Source: Yoonia vestfoldensis (lineage in GTDB: Bacteria; Pseudomonadota; Alphaproteobacteria; Rhodobacterales; Rhodobacteraceae). Taken from it: a stretch of 64,000 nucleotides of DNA. The translations under genes and the position numbers were made by a program. A model generated the notes under the pieces. It ran no database searches, was not told where the DNA came from, and saw nothing but the letters and a program-made list of their open reading frames with translations. The stretch lies in NCBI RefSeq assembly GCF_002158905.1, contig NZ_CP021431.1, positions 1,674,001 through 1,738,000 of the forward strand, read 5' to 3'. Positions 8,661 to 18,076 of this stretch are shown here, piece by piece (position 1 is the first letter of the stretch; each line of letters begins with the position of its first letter).

Positions 8661-11416
8661 CCGGTTCCTTCCAGGCGGCGGCTGATGATCGCATCCGCGG
8701 CCTTGTGCAAACGGGTCATCCGCGCCAATAGCGCATCCAGCCCCGGTGTATCCGTGTCGCGCAGGATCATCCGGCGCGCCCCTTCGCCCAGATCATTCGG
8801 GTCAAGCCCGCCCCCTGTCAAGAGCCTGACCGCCGCCTGCAATTGCCACAAGAGCCGCGCCGCATCACACAGCGCCTGCGCATCCGCCGCATCCAGCCAG
8901 CCCGCCGTCACCCCCGCGTCCAATTGCGCCGCCAGATCCCGCGCCGGGCTGCCCGCGATCAGCGCCGCTGTCTGCGCGCAAAGCTCGATATCCTGCAACC
9001 GGCCCGGCCCGGTCTTGGCGTCCCATGCCTCGCCGGGGCCTTTGGCCTGGGCCAGCCGGGCGCGCATCTCGGCCACATCGGCGACGACAGCCGCCCCCTG
9101 CCCTTTGCGCCGCAGCAAATCGCGGCGGAAAGTTTCGATCGCCGCGCGAAGATCAGGCTCTCCGGTGATCGGGCGGGCGCGGGTCAAGGCCAGATGTTCC
9201 CAGGTCCAGGCCTCTTTGTTCTGGTAATCGATGAAGGACTCCAGCGATGTGGCCACCGGCCCCTGCCGCCCCGAGGGACGCAGCCGCATATCGACCTCAT
9301 ACAAGCGCCCCGCCGACATTGGCGCGGCCAGCGCGGTGATCAGCGCCTGCGTCAGCCGCGCGAAATAGGCCCGCGTCGCCAGCGGGCGCGGCCCGTCAGA
9401 GCTTTCGACCCCGGCCGGATCATAGATCACGATCAGATCCAGATCGGACCCCGCATTCAACCGCGCCGCCCCCAGCGAGCCCATGGCGACAACCGCCCCG
9501 CCCCGCCCCGGCGGGGCCCCGTGTTTGCGCGCGAATTCCGCCACGATCACGGGCCAGAGCGCGGCAATCACCGCCTCGGCCAGATCGGCATATTGCGTGC
9601 CGCTGGTGGTGGCACCGATCAAGCCGCGCAGATGATGCACCCCGATGCGGAAATGCCATTCGCGCGCCCAGGTCCGCGCCGCGATCAGCTGGCTTTCGTA
9701 ATCGGCATGACCCGCCAGCACGGTGCCCAATTGATCGCGCAGCGCGGCCATGCCGGGCCAGGGATCAAAGAAGGCACCGCCGATCACCGCATCCAGCACG
9801 GCCGCATTGCGCGACAGATATTGCGCGAGTGCCGGGGCTGTCGCCGCGATATCGACGATCAGCTGGGTCAGCTGGGGGTTGGCCTCGAACAGCGAAAACA
9901 GCTGCACCCCTGCGGGCAGCCCCGCCAGAAAGCCATCGAATTGGGCCAAAGCCTCGTCCGGGCGGGCGGCCTCTTGCAGGCTGGCCATGATCTGGGGGAT
10001 CAGCCGGTCAAAGATTTCGGTCGCGCGGGGCGATCGCAGCGCGGGATAGCCTTGCCAGCGCGCCACGACATCCTGCCCCCAGGTGATCTGGGCCTTGGGT
10101 TTCGCATCTGGCGCGAAAAAGCCTTCGGTCAGCACATGCACATCGGCCAGCCGCCGGGTCAGGTCATCGCGCAATTCCGCGACATCGCGCCCCATGAAGG
10201 CCGCCAGCCGGTCGAACCCCGCCGCATCCTGCGGCAGATGATGGGTCTGCGCATCGGCGAACATCTGCACGCGATGTTCAACCTCGCGGTGGTGGCGGTA
10301 ATGATCCAGCAATGTCGCGGCCACATCCGCCCCGATCCAGCCCGCCCCGGCCAGCGCATGCAGGCCTTCGCCGGTGCCGCGCAGCCGCAAAGACGCATCG
10401 CGCCCGCCTGCGATCAATTGGCGGGTCTGGGTGAAAAATTCAATCTCGCGGATACCGCCGCGCCCCAGTTTCATATCATGGCCAGCCAGCGTGACCGGCC
10501 CGCCCAACCCCTTGTGATCGCGGATTTTCAGCCGCATGTCATGGGCATCCTGAATCGCCGCGAAATCCAGATGTTTGCGCCAGACAAAGGGACGCAAAGT
10601 TTGCAGAAACCGCGCCCCCGCCGCTTGATCGCCCGCACAGACCCGCGCCTTGATATAGGCGGCGCGTTCCCATGTCCGCCCCACGCTTTCGTAATAGCGC
10701 TCTGCCGCTTCCATCGACAGGCAGACCGGCATGACCGAGGCATCGGGGCGCAGCCGCAGATCGGTGCGAAAGACATAGCCGCCGTCTTTGACCTCGGACA
10801 GGATGGCGGTCATCCGGCGGGTCACGCGGATAAAGGCGGTGCGCGCCTCGAACACGTCATCGGGGGCGAAACGGCTGTCGTCGAACAGGCAGATCAGGTC
10901 GATGTCAGAGGAATAATTCAGCTCATGCGCGCCCATCTTGCCCATGGCCAGCACGACCATGCCTGCCGCATCCTGTGGCGGGCCATCGGGCAGCTTGCCG
11001 CGCGCGACCTCGGCGGCGACCAGCCGGGCGATACAGGCCGCAACGGCGGCATCGGCAAAGCGTGTCAGCGTCAAGGTCACGGTTTCCAGCGGCCAGACAC
11101 CGCCCAGATCGGCCAGGGCCGCGACCAGCGCGATGCGCCGTTTCATCTGCCGCAGATGGATCGGCAGCGCCTCGAGCGAGATTGTTTCCAGCTCTGCCAG
11201 CAGAATCTCTACCGCGGCTTCGGGATCTTCCAATGCGGCGGGCAGCCAGTCTTTTTCACGCGTCATCAGCCCCGCCAGATAGGGGCTGCAACCGGCGGTT
11301 CCGGCCAGCAACTTGGCGATTTCGGGCGCAAAGCTGGGCAATTGCGCCAGCACATCCGCCCCAAGGGCGGCGTCATAGGGGCGTGGATAGCGGGTGATGC
11401 GACGGGCGATGCTCAT
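8657..11416 (-). CDS. glnE: Bifunctional glutamine synthetase adenylyltransferase/deadenylyltransferase
   Basis: Attaches AMP to, and removes it from, a tyrosine of glutamine synthetase, in response to PII signalling; central to nitrogen control. The 919-residue protein has the two expected nucleotidyltransferase domains. The N-terminal (adenylyl-removing) one has MGKMGAHELNYSSDIDLI, and the C-terminal (adenylylating) one has AMGSLGAARLNAGSDLDLIV. The first domain keeps the G-x(11)-D-x-D pattern; the second has LNAGSDLDL in place of the common MTxxSDLDL. I chose the ATG at 11416 (MSIARRITRY) over one 15 codons upstream because the extra residues have no family character. Length is close to the E. 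coli enzyme. A 91-residue gene follows with a 4-base overlap. Confidence 0.95.
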   Translation of the reverse strand: MSIARRITRYPRPYDAALGADVLAQLPSFAPEIAKLLAGTAGCSPYLAGLMTREKDWLPAALEDPEAAVEILLAELETISLEALPIHLRQMKRRIALVAALADLGGVWPLETVTLTLTRFADAAVAACIARLVAAEVARGKLPDGPPQDAAGMVVLAMGKMGAHELNYSSDIDLICLFDDSRFAPDDVFEARTAFIRVTRRMTAILSEVKDGGYVFRTDLRLRPDASVMPVCLSMEAAERYYESVGRTWERAAYIKARVCAGDQAAGARFLQTLRPFVWRKHLDFAAIQDAHDMRLKIRDHKGLGGPVTLAGHDMKLGRGGIREIEFFTQTRQLIAGGRDASLRLRGTGEGLHALAGAGWIGADVAATLLDHYRHHREVEHRVQMFADAQTHHLPQDAAGFDRLAAFMGRDVAELRDDLTRRLADVHVLTEGFFAPDAKPKAQITWGQDVVARWQGYPALRSPRATEIFDRLIPQIMASLQEAARPDEALAQFDGFLAGLPAGVQLFSLFEANPQLTQLIVDIAATAPALAQYLSRNAAVLDAVIGGAFFDPWPGMAALRDQLGTVLAGHADYESQLIAARTWAREWHFRIGVHHLRGLIGATTSGTQYADLAEAVIAALWPVIVAEFARKHGAPPGRGGAVVAMGSLGAARLNAGSDLDLIVIYDPAGVESSDGPRPLATRAYFARLTQALITALAAPMSAGRLYEVDMRLRPSGRQGPVATSLESFIDYQNKEAWTWEHLALTRARPITGEPDLRAAIETFRRDLLRRKGQGAAVVADVAEMRARLAQAKGPGEAWDAKTGPGRLQDIELCAQTAALIAGSPARDLAAQLDAGVTAGWLDAADAQALCDAARLLWQLQAAVRLLTGGGLDPNDLGEGARRMILRDTDTPGLDALLARMTRLHKAADAIISRRLEGTG

Positions 11417-11495
11417 GGCCGCACATTGGGTGCAACTGCGGGGCTGGTCAATCGCCAACACCCCGCTAATCTGCGCGAAAAAGGGAGCATTTCAG

Positions 11496-11966
11496 ATGAG
11501 CAAAAGCCTGACCCGCGTGATCCGCGCATTGGCCGAACAGGGGGTGCAGATCACCCCGCTGGAAATGGGCGAACAGACCCGCACAGCACAGCAGGCCGCC
11601 GAAGCGGCAGGCTGCGCGCTGGACCAGATCGCCAAATCGGTGATCTTTGCAGGCCAGGACAGCGGCCGCGCGATTCTGTTCATCACGGCGGGCGGCCATC
11701 AGGTCGAGAACGCCAAGGCCAGCCATGTCGCGGGCGAGCCTTTGGCCAAGGCCGATGCCGGTTTGATCCGCGCGCAGACCGGCTTTGCCATCGGGGGTGT
11801 CGCGCCGATCGGGCATCTGTCGCCTGTGCGGGCCTTTTTCGACCCGCGCCTGCTGGATTTCACGGAAATCTGGGCCGCTGCTGGCACGCCGCGCCATATC
11901 TTTCCCATCGCGCCGCAGCAATTATTGCAGATATATGGCGCGCAACTGGCTGATTTCATTGCCTGA
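11496..11966 (+). CDS. YbaK/EbsC family aminoacyl-tRNA deacylase
   Basis: A 156-residue single-domain protein of the YbaK/ProX editing family, which hydrolyses mischarged aminoacyl-tRNAs such as Cys-tRNAPro or Ala-tRNAPro. Family signatures are the lysine-containing IAKSVIFAG strand, the KASHVAGEP segment and GGVAPIGHLSP, which lines the active-site pocket. The ATG at 11496 follows AAAGGGAG at a suitable distance; an upstream in-frame ATG at 11394 would overlap glnE on the other strand and is rejected. It is divergent from glnE with an 79-base gap. The specific tRNA substrate cannot be decided from the sequence. Confidence 0.88.
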   Translation: MSKSLTRVIRALAEQGVQITPLEMGEQTRTAQQAAEAAGCALDQIAKSVIFAGQDSGRAILFITAGGHQVENAKASHVAGEPLAKADAGLIRAQTGFAIGGVAPIGHLSPVRAFFDPRLLDFTEIWAAAGTPRHIFPIAPQQLLQIYGAQLADFIA

Positions 11967-11975
11967 TCCGCAATG

Positions 11976-12053
11976 ATGTAAAAAACCTTTACATGCCCCC
12001 TTGCAAAGGGCGGGACCGCTGCCAATATGCGAGATGTGAAGCCTGTTCACATC
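11976..12053. promoter_or_regulatory. Two perfect dyads upstream of the DUF2852 gene
   Basis: ATGTAAA-N5-TTTACAT occupies 11976-11994, and GATGTGAA-N5-TTCACATC occupies 12033-12053 (with GCCTG as its centre). Both have the same 5-base spacer and both lie in the 113-base gap before the next gene. The first may end the upstream transcript, but it lacks a T-run. The second lies 26 bases before the DUF2852 start and could be an operator or a leader hairpin. The second resembles, but does not fit, the CRP spacing. Confidence 0.5.
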
Positions 12054-12079
12054 AACCTGCGACCTTGAAGGAGAGCATG

Positions 12080-12505
12080 ATGACCACCAACACCGCCTTG
12101 ACCTATGACACCAGCCCCGGTTTTTTTGCCCGCGCCGAGGCTTGGCTTGATGCGCGCGGCAAAGCAGCCTGGATCGCGGCGATGGTGCTGGGCTTTATTG
12201 TGTTCTGGCCCGTGGGTCTGGCGCTTCTGGCCTATATGATCTGGGGCAAGGGCATGTTTGCCGGGTCCTGCCGCAAGACCGCCCGGTCCCCGATCCACAT
12301 GACACAATCCAGCGGCAATATGGCTTTTGACGCCTATCGCAACGAAACCATCCGCCGTCTGGAAGACGAACAGCAGAAATTCCAGGCCTTTCTCAAGCGG
12401 CTGCGCGATGCCAAGGACAAGGCCGAATTCGATGCCTTCATGGATGAACGTGACCGCAAGGCTGCCGCGAAAACCGATATCACCCCGGATGCGCCGCAGG
12501 CCTGA
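12080..12505 (+). CDS. DUF2852 family small membrane protein
   Basis: A 141-residue protein with one long hydrophobic segment (about residues 31-52, AWIAAMVLGFIVFWPVGLAL) that matches DUF2852 proteins. The C-terminal half is charged and helical (RRLEDEQQKFQAFLKRLRDA), likely a cytoplasmic coiled-coil, ending in a DAFMDERDRKA segment. The ribosome-binding site AAGGAG at 12068-12073 is 6 bases from the ATG at 12080 but only 3 from the one at 12077, so 12080 is preferred. Function is unknown. It stands alone as a transcription unit behind two dyads. Confidence 0.82.
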   Translation: MTTNTALTYDTSPGFFARAEAWLDARGKAAWIAAMVLGFIVFWPVGLALLAYMIWGKGMFAGSCRKTARSPIHMTQSSGNMAFDAYRNETIRRLEDEQQKFQAFLKRLRDAKDKAEFDAFMDERDRKAAAKTDITPDAPQA

Positions 12506-12647
12506 CACCGGCCCCGCGATCCTTTGCACACGGCCCGCCAACGCGGGCCGTCTGGCCAATACGGCGCGCATTGGTGCTGCGACCGACAGGGGGCTTGGCG
12601 CAGCGGGTGCGGGTTGTTAAGCTTCGCGAAACCATACGGGTTCACCC

Positions 12648-13454
12648 ATGCGCCATACGCTTCCCATCGCGCCGCAATTTTATGTGACGGCGCCGCAGCC
12701 CTGCCCCTATCTTGCGGGCCGGATGGAACGAAAGCTGTTCACCGCCCTGCAGGGTGAAAACGCGACGAAACTGAATGATGCGCTGTCCAAACAGGGGTTT
12801 CGCCGGTCGCAAAACGTGCTCTACCGGCCGTCCTGCGCGGAATGTTCGGCCTGTATGTCGGCGCGGATCAATGTCGCAGCCTTCACCCCGTCGCGCAGCC
12901 AGCGCCGCGTTGATGCGCGCGCGCGCCATCTGCACCGCCGCGCGACATCGCCTTGGGCGACCGAAGAACAATATGACCTGTTCCGCGCCTATCTGGATGA
13001 TCGCCATGCCACCGGCGGGATGGCGGATATGGATATGTTCGAATTCGCCGCGATGATCGAGGAAACGCCGATCCGCTCGCGCGTCATCGAATATACCGAT
13101 CCGCAGGGTTTGCAGGCGGTTTGCCTGACCGATATCCTCGATGACGGGCTGTCGATGGTCTATTCCTTCTTTGATCCCGCCCGCGAACGGCTGTCGCTGG
13201 GGACCTATATCATCCTTGATCACATCCGCATCGCGCAGGAAATGAACCTGCCCTATGTCTATCTTGGCTATTGGGTGCCGGGTAGCCCCAAGATGGGCTA
13301 TAAGGCGAAATTCGCGGGGCTAGAGCTGTTTCACGGCGGCGTCTGGTCGCCGCTAACCGCGCCTGACAGTTTTGACACCGCGGTGCATCCGCTCTCAAGC
13401 GAACCCATCGCCGAGCAGGTCGCCAAGATCAACCTGCCCGACGGGCGCAGCTAA
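12648..13454 (+). CDS. bpt: Aspartate/glutamate leucyltransferase
   Basis: Leucyl-tRNA:protein transferase of the bacterial N-end rule, adding leucine to proteins that begin with Asp or Glu so that ClpAP/ClpS can degrade them. The 268-residue protein shows the arginyltransferase-like fold: N-terminal [16 protein letters not shown], the cysteine-rich [16 protein letters not shown], and the C-terminal [20 protein letters not shown]. The length is normal for Bpt. No strong ribosome-binding site precedes the ATG, but an upstream in-frame start is absent. It converges with the TRAP operon, whose last stop is 9 bases away. Confidence 0.93.
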   Translation: MRHTLPIAPQFYVTAPQPCPYLAGRMERKLFTALQGENATKLNDALSKQGFRRSQNVLYRPSCAECSACMSARINVAAFTPSRSQRRVDARARHLHRRATSPWATEEQYDLFRAYLDDRHATGGMADMDMFEFAAMIEETPIRSRVIEYTDPQGLQAVCLTDILDDGLSMVYSFFDPARERLSLGTYIILDHIRIAQEMNLPYVYLGYWVPGSPKMGYKAKFAGLELFHGGVWSPLTAPDSFDTAVHPLSSEPIAEQVAKINLPDGRS

Positions 13455-13463
13455 CCGCAGCGT

Positions 13464-15818
13464 TCAGCCCAGCAGGTTGGGCAGGATCGTCACCACCCAG
13501 GGAAAGAAGGCCAGCAACAGCAAGGCCCCGATCTGGATGCCGATAAAGGGCAACACGCCTTTGTAGATCTGCCCCGTGGTGATCGATTTGGGCGCCACCC
13601 CGCGCAGATAGAAGAGCGCGAAACCGAAAGGCGGCGTCAGGAAAGAGGTTTGCAGGTTCACCGCGATCATGATCGTCACCCATTTGGGATCAAAGGTGCC
13701 GCCATAGATCACCGGCCCGACGATGGGGATCACGATATAGATGATTTCCAGGAAATCCAGCACGAACCCCAGGATGAACAAGACCAGCATGACCAGCAGG
13801 AAGACCTGCCATTCATTGTCGAAAGACCGCAGGAATTGCTGGATATAATGTTCCCCCCCGAAAGAGATCAGCACAAGATTCAACAATTGCGATCCGATCA
13901 GGATGGCAAAGACCATGGCCGTGACCTTGGCGGTTTCGCGCACGACAGGTGCCAGAACGCCCCCCGCCAGCAGCACCCAACAGGACCATAAAAGCCCGAA
14001 TATCGCGTAAAGAAAGGCCGCGAAAGCCACGATAAACCCGATCCGGTCCTCAAGCGGCACACTCTCGCGGCCCATGCGCATGTCGAAATTATAGCCCACC
14101 AGCAGCATCACGATGATCGCCCCCGCGCTTAGCAGCACGATGCGCGGTGACAGGCCCTGATCCTTGCGCTTGCGATAGGCCGCCAGCAGGATCGCGCCTC
14201 CCGCCCCCAGCGCGGCAGCCGGTGTCGGGTTGGTGATGCCCCCGATGATCGACCCCAAGACCGCCACGATCAGCACCAGCGGCGGAAAGATCACCCGCAG
14301 GATATCATTCTGCCCCATATAGCCAAAGCCGACCCGCAGCCCGCGATAGGCAATCAGCAGCGGCAGCGCGATCAGCAGCGTGGTCACCCCCGGCGAGGTC
14401 AGCGGCGAGATCAGCATGATATCGACCAGCAGTAACAGCCCGATCCCCCCTGCCCCGATCAGCAGCGGCCGGTGATCGGCCCGTGGCGCAACCCCGCGGG
14501 CCAAGGCCAGCGCCAGCCCCATGATCACGGCCCCGATGGCGATGCCACTGCCGATGGGCGGCGCGTCGACCGCGCGCGCGGCCACCAGCGCGGCGCGTTC
14601 CTCGGGCGATAGCTGGCGCGCTTGGGTCACGCCACCGGCGGCATCGATCTGGGCCTGTTCGGCGACCGCGTTATCCCAGGCCTCTTGGCCATGCAGCGCG
14701 ATCATGCTTTGCGCGCAGTCCGGGCTGACGCGGGTGCGCAAGGATGCCGATTGACCCGCTTGCGTGAAACTGCCCACCAGCACCGATTGGCTGCCCACCA
14801 GGCCTGTCTGGTTCAGCCCGATCGCCAGACCGATGATCGCCACCGGCACGGCCAGCAGCCAGGTCAGCTTGTCATTGCGGCTGCCAGTGGTGCGGCCATT
14901 GCCGGCGCTGAATTGCACGGCGGGGGCCTTGCTAGGGTTCAGCAAGGCAAAGACAAAGGCATAGACCGCGTAAAGCGTGGCCAGCATGATGCCGGGCAGC
15001 AAGGCCGCCTGGAACAGCGCGCCCACCGAAACGACCGCCGGTTCGCCCAGAAAGGTCAGCGCATCATTGCACCCCGCCAGCTGCGCGCGCTGTTCTTGTG
15101 CGGTGGCATAAAGATCGCCCGCCAGCGTGCCCAAAAGCACGATCACGATGGACGGCGGAATAATCTGCCCCAAAGTGCCCGAGGCTGCGATGACGCCCGT
15201 GGCCAGCTGCGGCGAATAGCCATTTTTCAACATGGTGGGCAATGCCAGCAGCCCCATGGTCACGACCGTCGCCCCCACGATCCCGGTCGAGGCCGCCAGA
15301 AACGCCCCCACGATCACGATGGACACCGCCAGCCCCCCCGGCAGCGGGCCGAACACCCGCGCCATCGTGGTCAGCAATTCATCGGCAATGCGCGAGCGTT
15401 CCAGCACGATGCCCATCATCACGAACATCAAGACCGCCAGCATGATCTCGATGGAATTGCCCGCCAGCACCTTTTCATTGATTCGGTTGACCATGAAGCC
15501 GATATTGCGGTCCAGCGCGGTTTCCCAGCCCTGCGGGAACAAGGGCGCCTCGTAGCGGGGCAGATCGGGATAGCGGAACACTGAAATCGTATCGGGGCGC
15601 ACGCCCTCGGCGATCAAGGCGCGATAGGCGTCAGAGCGCATATCCACACCGGCATGGATCGACAGGCCCGCGCTGTCGAATGCGGCAATGATCGCAAAAG
15701 AGATCACCGCCGCGCCGCTGATCGCAAAGGCCACCGGAAAGCCCGAAAGGATGCCTGCGAAAAGCGTCAGGAAAAGAATGATGATCCCGATCTCGATGCC
15801 ATCTAAGCCGAAAAGCAT
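13464..15818 (-). CDS. TRAP transporter large permease (DctM/TakM-like), extended form
   Basis: Ion-coupled carboxylate transporter membrane subunit. At 784 residues it is much longer than a basic DctM (about 430). The N-terminal part (GFPVAFAISGAAVISFAI, later ASTGIVGATVVTMGLLALP) and the C-terminal part (LGFVLDFLEIIYIVIPIVGP, NLQTSFLTPPFGFALFYLRG) are both DctM-like. Between them are a hydrophilic stretch near residues 335-430 and about four additional membrane segments (430-590). A second hydrophilic insert at about 60-110 follows the first helix. The ATG at 15818 is preferred over the TTG two codons upstream. It follows the small permease gene by 15 bases. Confidence 0.9.
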   Translation of the reverse strand: MLFGLDGIEIGIIILFLTLFAGILSGFPVAFAISGAAVISFAIIAAFDSAGLSIHAGVDMRSDAYRALIAEGVRPDTISVFRYPDLPRYEAPLFPQGWETALDRNIGFMVNRINEKVLAGNSIEIMLAVLMFVMMGIVLERSRIADELLTTMARVFGPLPGGLAVSIVIVGAFLAASTGIVGATVVTMGLLALPTMLKNGYSPQLATGVIAASGTLGQIIPPSIVIVLLGTLAGDLYATAQEQRAQLAGCNDALTFLGEPAVVSVGALFQAALLPGIMLATLYAVYAFVFALLNPSKAPAVQFSAGNGRTTGSRNDKLTWLLAVPVAIIGLAIGLNQTGLVGSQSVLVGSFTQAGQSASLRTRVSPDCAQSMIALHGQEAWDNAVAEQAQIDAAGGVTQARQLSPEERAALVAARAVDAPPIGSGIAIGAVIMGLALALARGVAPRADHRPLLIGAGGIGLLLLVDIMLISPLTSPGVTTLLIALPLLIAYRGLRVGFGYMGQNDILRVIFPPLVLIVAVLGSIIGGITNPTPAAALGAGGAILLAAYRKRKDQGLSPRIVLLSAGAIIVMLLVGYNFDMRMGRESVPLEDRIGFIVAFAAFLYAIFGLLWSCWVLLAGGVLAPVVRETAKVTAMVFAILIGSQLLNLVLISFGGEHYIQQFLRSFDNEWQVFLLVMLVLFILGFVLDFLEIIYIVIPIVGPVIYGGTFDPKWVTIMIAVNLQTSFLTPPFGFALFYLRGVAPKSITTGQIYKGVLPFIGIQIGALLLLAFFPWVVTILPNLLG

Positions 15819-15833
15819 GATCAACCCGCCTTG

Positions 15834-16778
15834 TTAATGTATTTTGGCGACAAGTTCGGCGGTCTGGTCGCCCGGCTTGTCCTTGTCGAGATATCTGCCT
15901 TCGCTGGCCGGGCCTTCTTTCCATTCCAGAAAGGCCCGGTAAAACACCGCGACCGCCTGCAACATGACCATGAAGGTGAAGATCAGCAGCAGGATCTTGA
16001 ACAGGAAATAGGCGTCAAACCCATTGGCGGATGTGCTGATCGTCTCGATATTCCACTGAAAGGCCTGCGACCGCGTCATCAGCCGGTCCAAACTATCCGA
16101 GGCCGAGGCATTGGGCAGCACCAGATGCCGCCACATGAAAAACCAGCCGTAAATCCAGATCACGATGGATGCGGGCAGCATGAAGACCAGCGCACCGAAC
16201 ATATCCACACAGCGCTTGGCGCGAAACCGCATCGGCGCATAGAACAGATCGACCCGCACATGCCCGCCCTGCACGAATGTATAGGTGGCGCACATGGTGA
16301 TGACGATGGCGTTATAAAGCTTGAGCTCGTCCGACCACCAGCTGACCGGCCGTTCAAAGGTGACCCCGAACCCTATGCTGATGTCAGAGACCGCGAAAAT
16401 GCCTTGCAGAAAGATGATCATGATCTGTTGCAGCACCATCACCAGCCCCGCCCAGGCCGCGACCCGCCCGACGCCATTGGCGAAACCTTCCAGCGCGCGC
16501 ACACAGCGCCACATGAAAGCGTTGAACAGCATCCCCGCCGCGGTCACGGCGGCAAAGATCACCAGCACCGCAAAGAACAATTCCACCGAGGCCCCGTAAT
16601 AGATGAACCGCGCCAGCGCCTCTTTGGCGGCGGGATCCATCGGGCCGTTGATCTGCGGCACCCAGGCCAGCCAGAGACCGGGATTCAGCAGCGCGAAACC
16701 GATATGATAGACGGCGGCGATCAGCTGCGCCGCCAGCCAGCCAAAGGCGTTGCCGCCCCATGCATCGACCAATTCCAT
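15834..16778 (-). CDS. TRAP transporter small permease (DctQ/TakQ-like)
   Basis: The 4-helix membrane subunit of a TRAP transporter, here 314 residues, which is longer than the usual 160-220. N-terminal hydrophobic segments lie in the first 130 residues, and the DctQ signature region YTFVQGGHVRVDLFYAPMRF sits near residue 190, followed by two more membrane helices. The charged tail (WKEGPASEGRYLDKDKPGD) is cytoplasmic. GGAGAG precedes the ATG at 16778. It lies between the binding-protein gene and the large permease. A strong hairpin separates it from the binding-protein gene. Confidence 0.88.
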   Translation of the reverse strand: MELVDAWGGNAFGWLAAQLIAAVYHIGFALLNPGLWLAWVPQINGPMDPAAKEALARFIYYGASVELFFAVLVIFAAVTAAGMLFNAFMWRCVRALEGFANGVGRVAAWAGLVMVLQQIMIIFLQGIFAVSDISIGFGVTFERPVSWWSDELKLYNAIVITMCATYTFVQGGHVRVDLFYAPMRFRAKRCVDMFGALVFMLPASIVIWIYGWFFMWRHLVLPNASASDSLDRLMTRSQAFQWNIETISTSANGFDAYFLFKILLLIFTFMVMLQAVAVFYRAFLEWKEGPASEGRYLDKDKPGDQTAELVAKIH

Positions 16779-16810
16779 ATGCTCTCTCCGTTCGTGCTTG
16801 CGGCGCTATA

Positions 16811-16843
16811 AAGAAGGCCCGCTGCACCGCTGCGGGCCTTCTT
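16811..16843 (-). terminator. Intra-operonic hairpin between TRAP binding protein and permeases
   Basis: Perfect 12-base arms AAGAAGGCCCGC and GCGGGCCTTCTT around a 9-base loop, in the 98-base gap between the dctP-like and dctQ-like genes. On the minus strand the arm ends CTTCTT and runs into TATAG, so it may stop part of the transcripts. This would give more periplasmic binding protein than permease, or protect the 3' end of the binding-protein message. Confidence 0.7.
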
Positions 16844-16876
16844 TGGGCCTGTGGCACCCTGGTGCCGGCCCCGGCC

Positions 16877-17959
16877 TTAGCCTTTCAGGCGGTTGCGCTG
16901 TGCCAGATAGGCGCCTTCGGAGATGCTCGACCATTGCGCCGAGCTGCGCATCGAGGCGAAATAGCTTTCATGGCATTTCGCATAGATCGGATCGCCCATC
17001 GCTTCGGCGACGACTTCGTCGGCGGCGGTGCTGAACGCGTCCCAGATCGGATCTGCGAATTCCAGCACCTGCACGCCGCCCGCTTGCAGCCGCGACAGCG
17101 CCGCCGCATTGCGCGCCATGAACAGCGACATGGTCCAGATGCTGCTGGCGCGGCTGGCGTTTTCGACAATGGATTGCTGCGCCGGTGTCAGGCTTTCATA
17201 GACATCAAGGTTCAGCACCAGGTTCAGGTTCGGCCCCGGCTCGTGAAAACCGGCGGTATAATAGAATTTGGTGATTTCCTGGAAACCGGCGGTTTCATCG
17301 GCCCATGGCCCGATCCATTCGGTCCCGTCAATCGCCCCCGAGGCCAGCGCCTGATAGACTTCGGCCCCCGGCAGGTTCTGCACCGAGGCGCCCAGCTTGC
17401 CCAGCACCTGGCCACCCTGCCCCGGCATCCGGAACCGCAGGCCCTGGAAATCCTCTGGCCCGTTCATTTCCTTGGCAAACCAGCCCCCCGATTGCGGGCC
17501 GGTATTGCCCGCCGAAAACGCCTTGAGCCCGAAGATCGCATATAATTCATCCGCCAGCGCATGGCCGCCGTCATGGTCGATCCAATTGGCATATTCCATG
17601 AAGGTCATGCCAAAGGGGATCTGCGAAAAGAACGAAAACGCCGGATGCTGGCCAAGGAAATAATAATCCACACCATGATACATATCGGCCTGACCGGCGG
17701 CGACGGCGTCGAAGACCTCGAAGGCACCGACCAATTCGCCTGCGGCCTTGAGATCGACATTCAGCTGGCCATCGGACATGGCGGTGATCATATCGGCGCA
17801 ATATTGCGCGCTGTCATGCACCCCGGCCAGACCGCGCCCCCAGGTTGTTACCAGCGTCAAGCTGCGGTTGCCCTGCGCATAGGCCGGCGCGGCCAATGCG
17901 GTCGCCGCAGCGGCAGAGCCGCCAAGCGCAGAATTCTTCAAGAAAGACCGACGGTCCAT
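16877..17959 (-). CDS. TRAP transporter solute-binding protein (TakP-like)
   Basis: Periplasmic DctP-family binding protein of 360 residues. The N-terminus MDRRSFLKNSALGG is a twin-arginine signal, followed by AAPAYAQ, a likely cleavage site. The body carries the family's conserved segments: an Arg in GLRFRMPGQGGQVLGKLG that typically clamps the substrate carboxylate, and GAIDGTEWIGPWADE, which is similar to the TakP subgroup that binds alpha-keto acids such as pyruvate. GGAGGAGA lies just before the ATG. It is first in the operon and divergent from a Cache histidine kinase. Substrate assignment to a monocarboxylate or keto acid is inference. Confidence 0.92.
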   Translation of the reverse strand: MDRRSFLKNSALGGSAAAATALAAPAYAQGNRSLTLVTTWGRGLAGVHDSAQYCADMITAMSDGQLNVDLKAAGELVGAFEVFDAVAAGQADMYHGVDYYFLGQHPAFSFFSQIPFGMTFMEYANWIDHDGGHALADELYAIFGLKAFSAGNTGPQSGGWFAKEMNGPEDFQGLRFRMPGQGGQVLGKLGASVQNLPGAEVYQALASGAIDGTEWIGPWADETAGFQEITKFYYTAGFHEPGPNLNLVLNLDVYESLTPAQQSIVENASRASSIWTMSLFMARNAAALSRLQAGGVQVLEFADPIWDAFSTAADEVVAEAMGDPIYAKCHESYFASMRSSAQWSSISEGAYLAQRNRLKG

Positions 17960-18076
17960 GAAATCTCCTCCCAGATGATAATGGCGGGATCATGCCAAAG
18001 GATGATCGCGGCCAGACGTTAACAACCGCAAGGATATCGCGCGATACGTGCAGGCGCTATCCGCAGAACTACTTAG

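Noticed and set aside
8843..11953. A 1036-codon open frame on the plus strand opposite glnE
   Set aside because: It mirrors the glnE coding frame in GC-rich sequence. The translation is rich in Arg, Gln, His and Pro with no domain pattern, whereas glnE on the other strand has two clear catalytic domains.
12033..12053. A CRP/FNR-type site before the DUF2852 gene
   Set aside because: The arms TGTGA and TCACA are present but the spacer is 7 bases rather than 6, and the arms extend beyond the CRP pattern.
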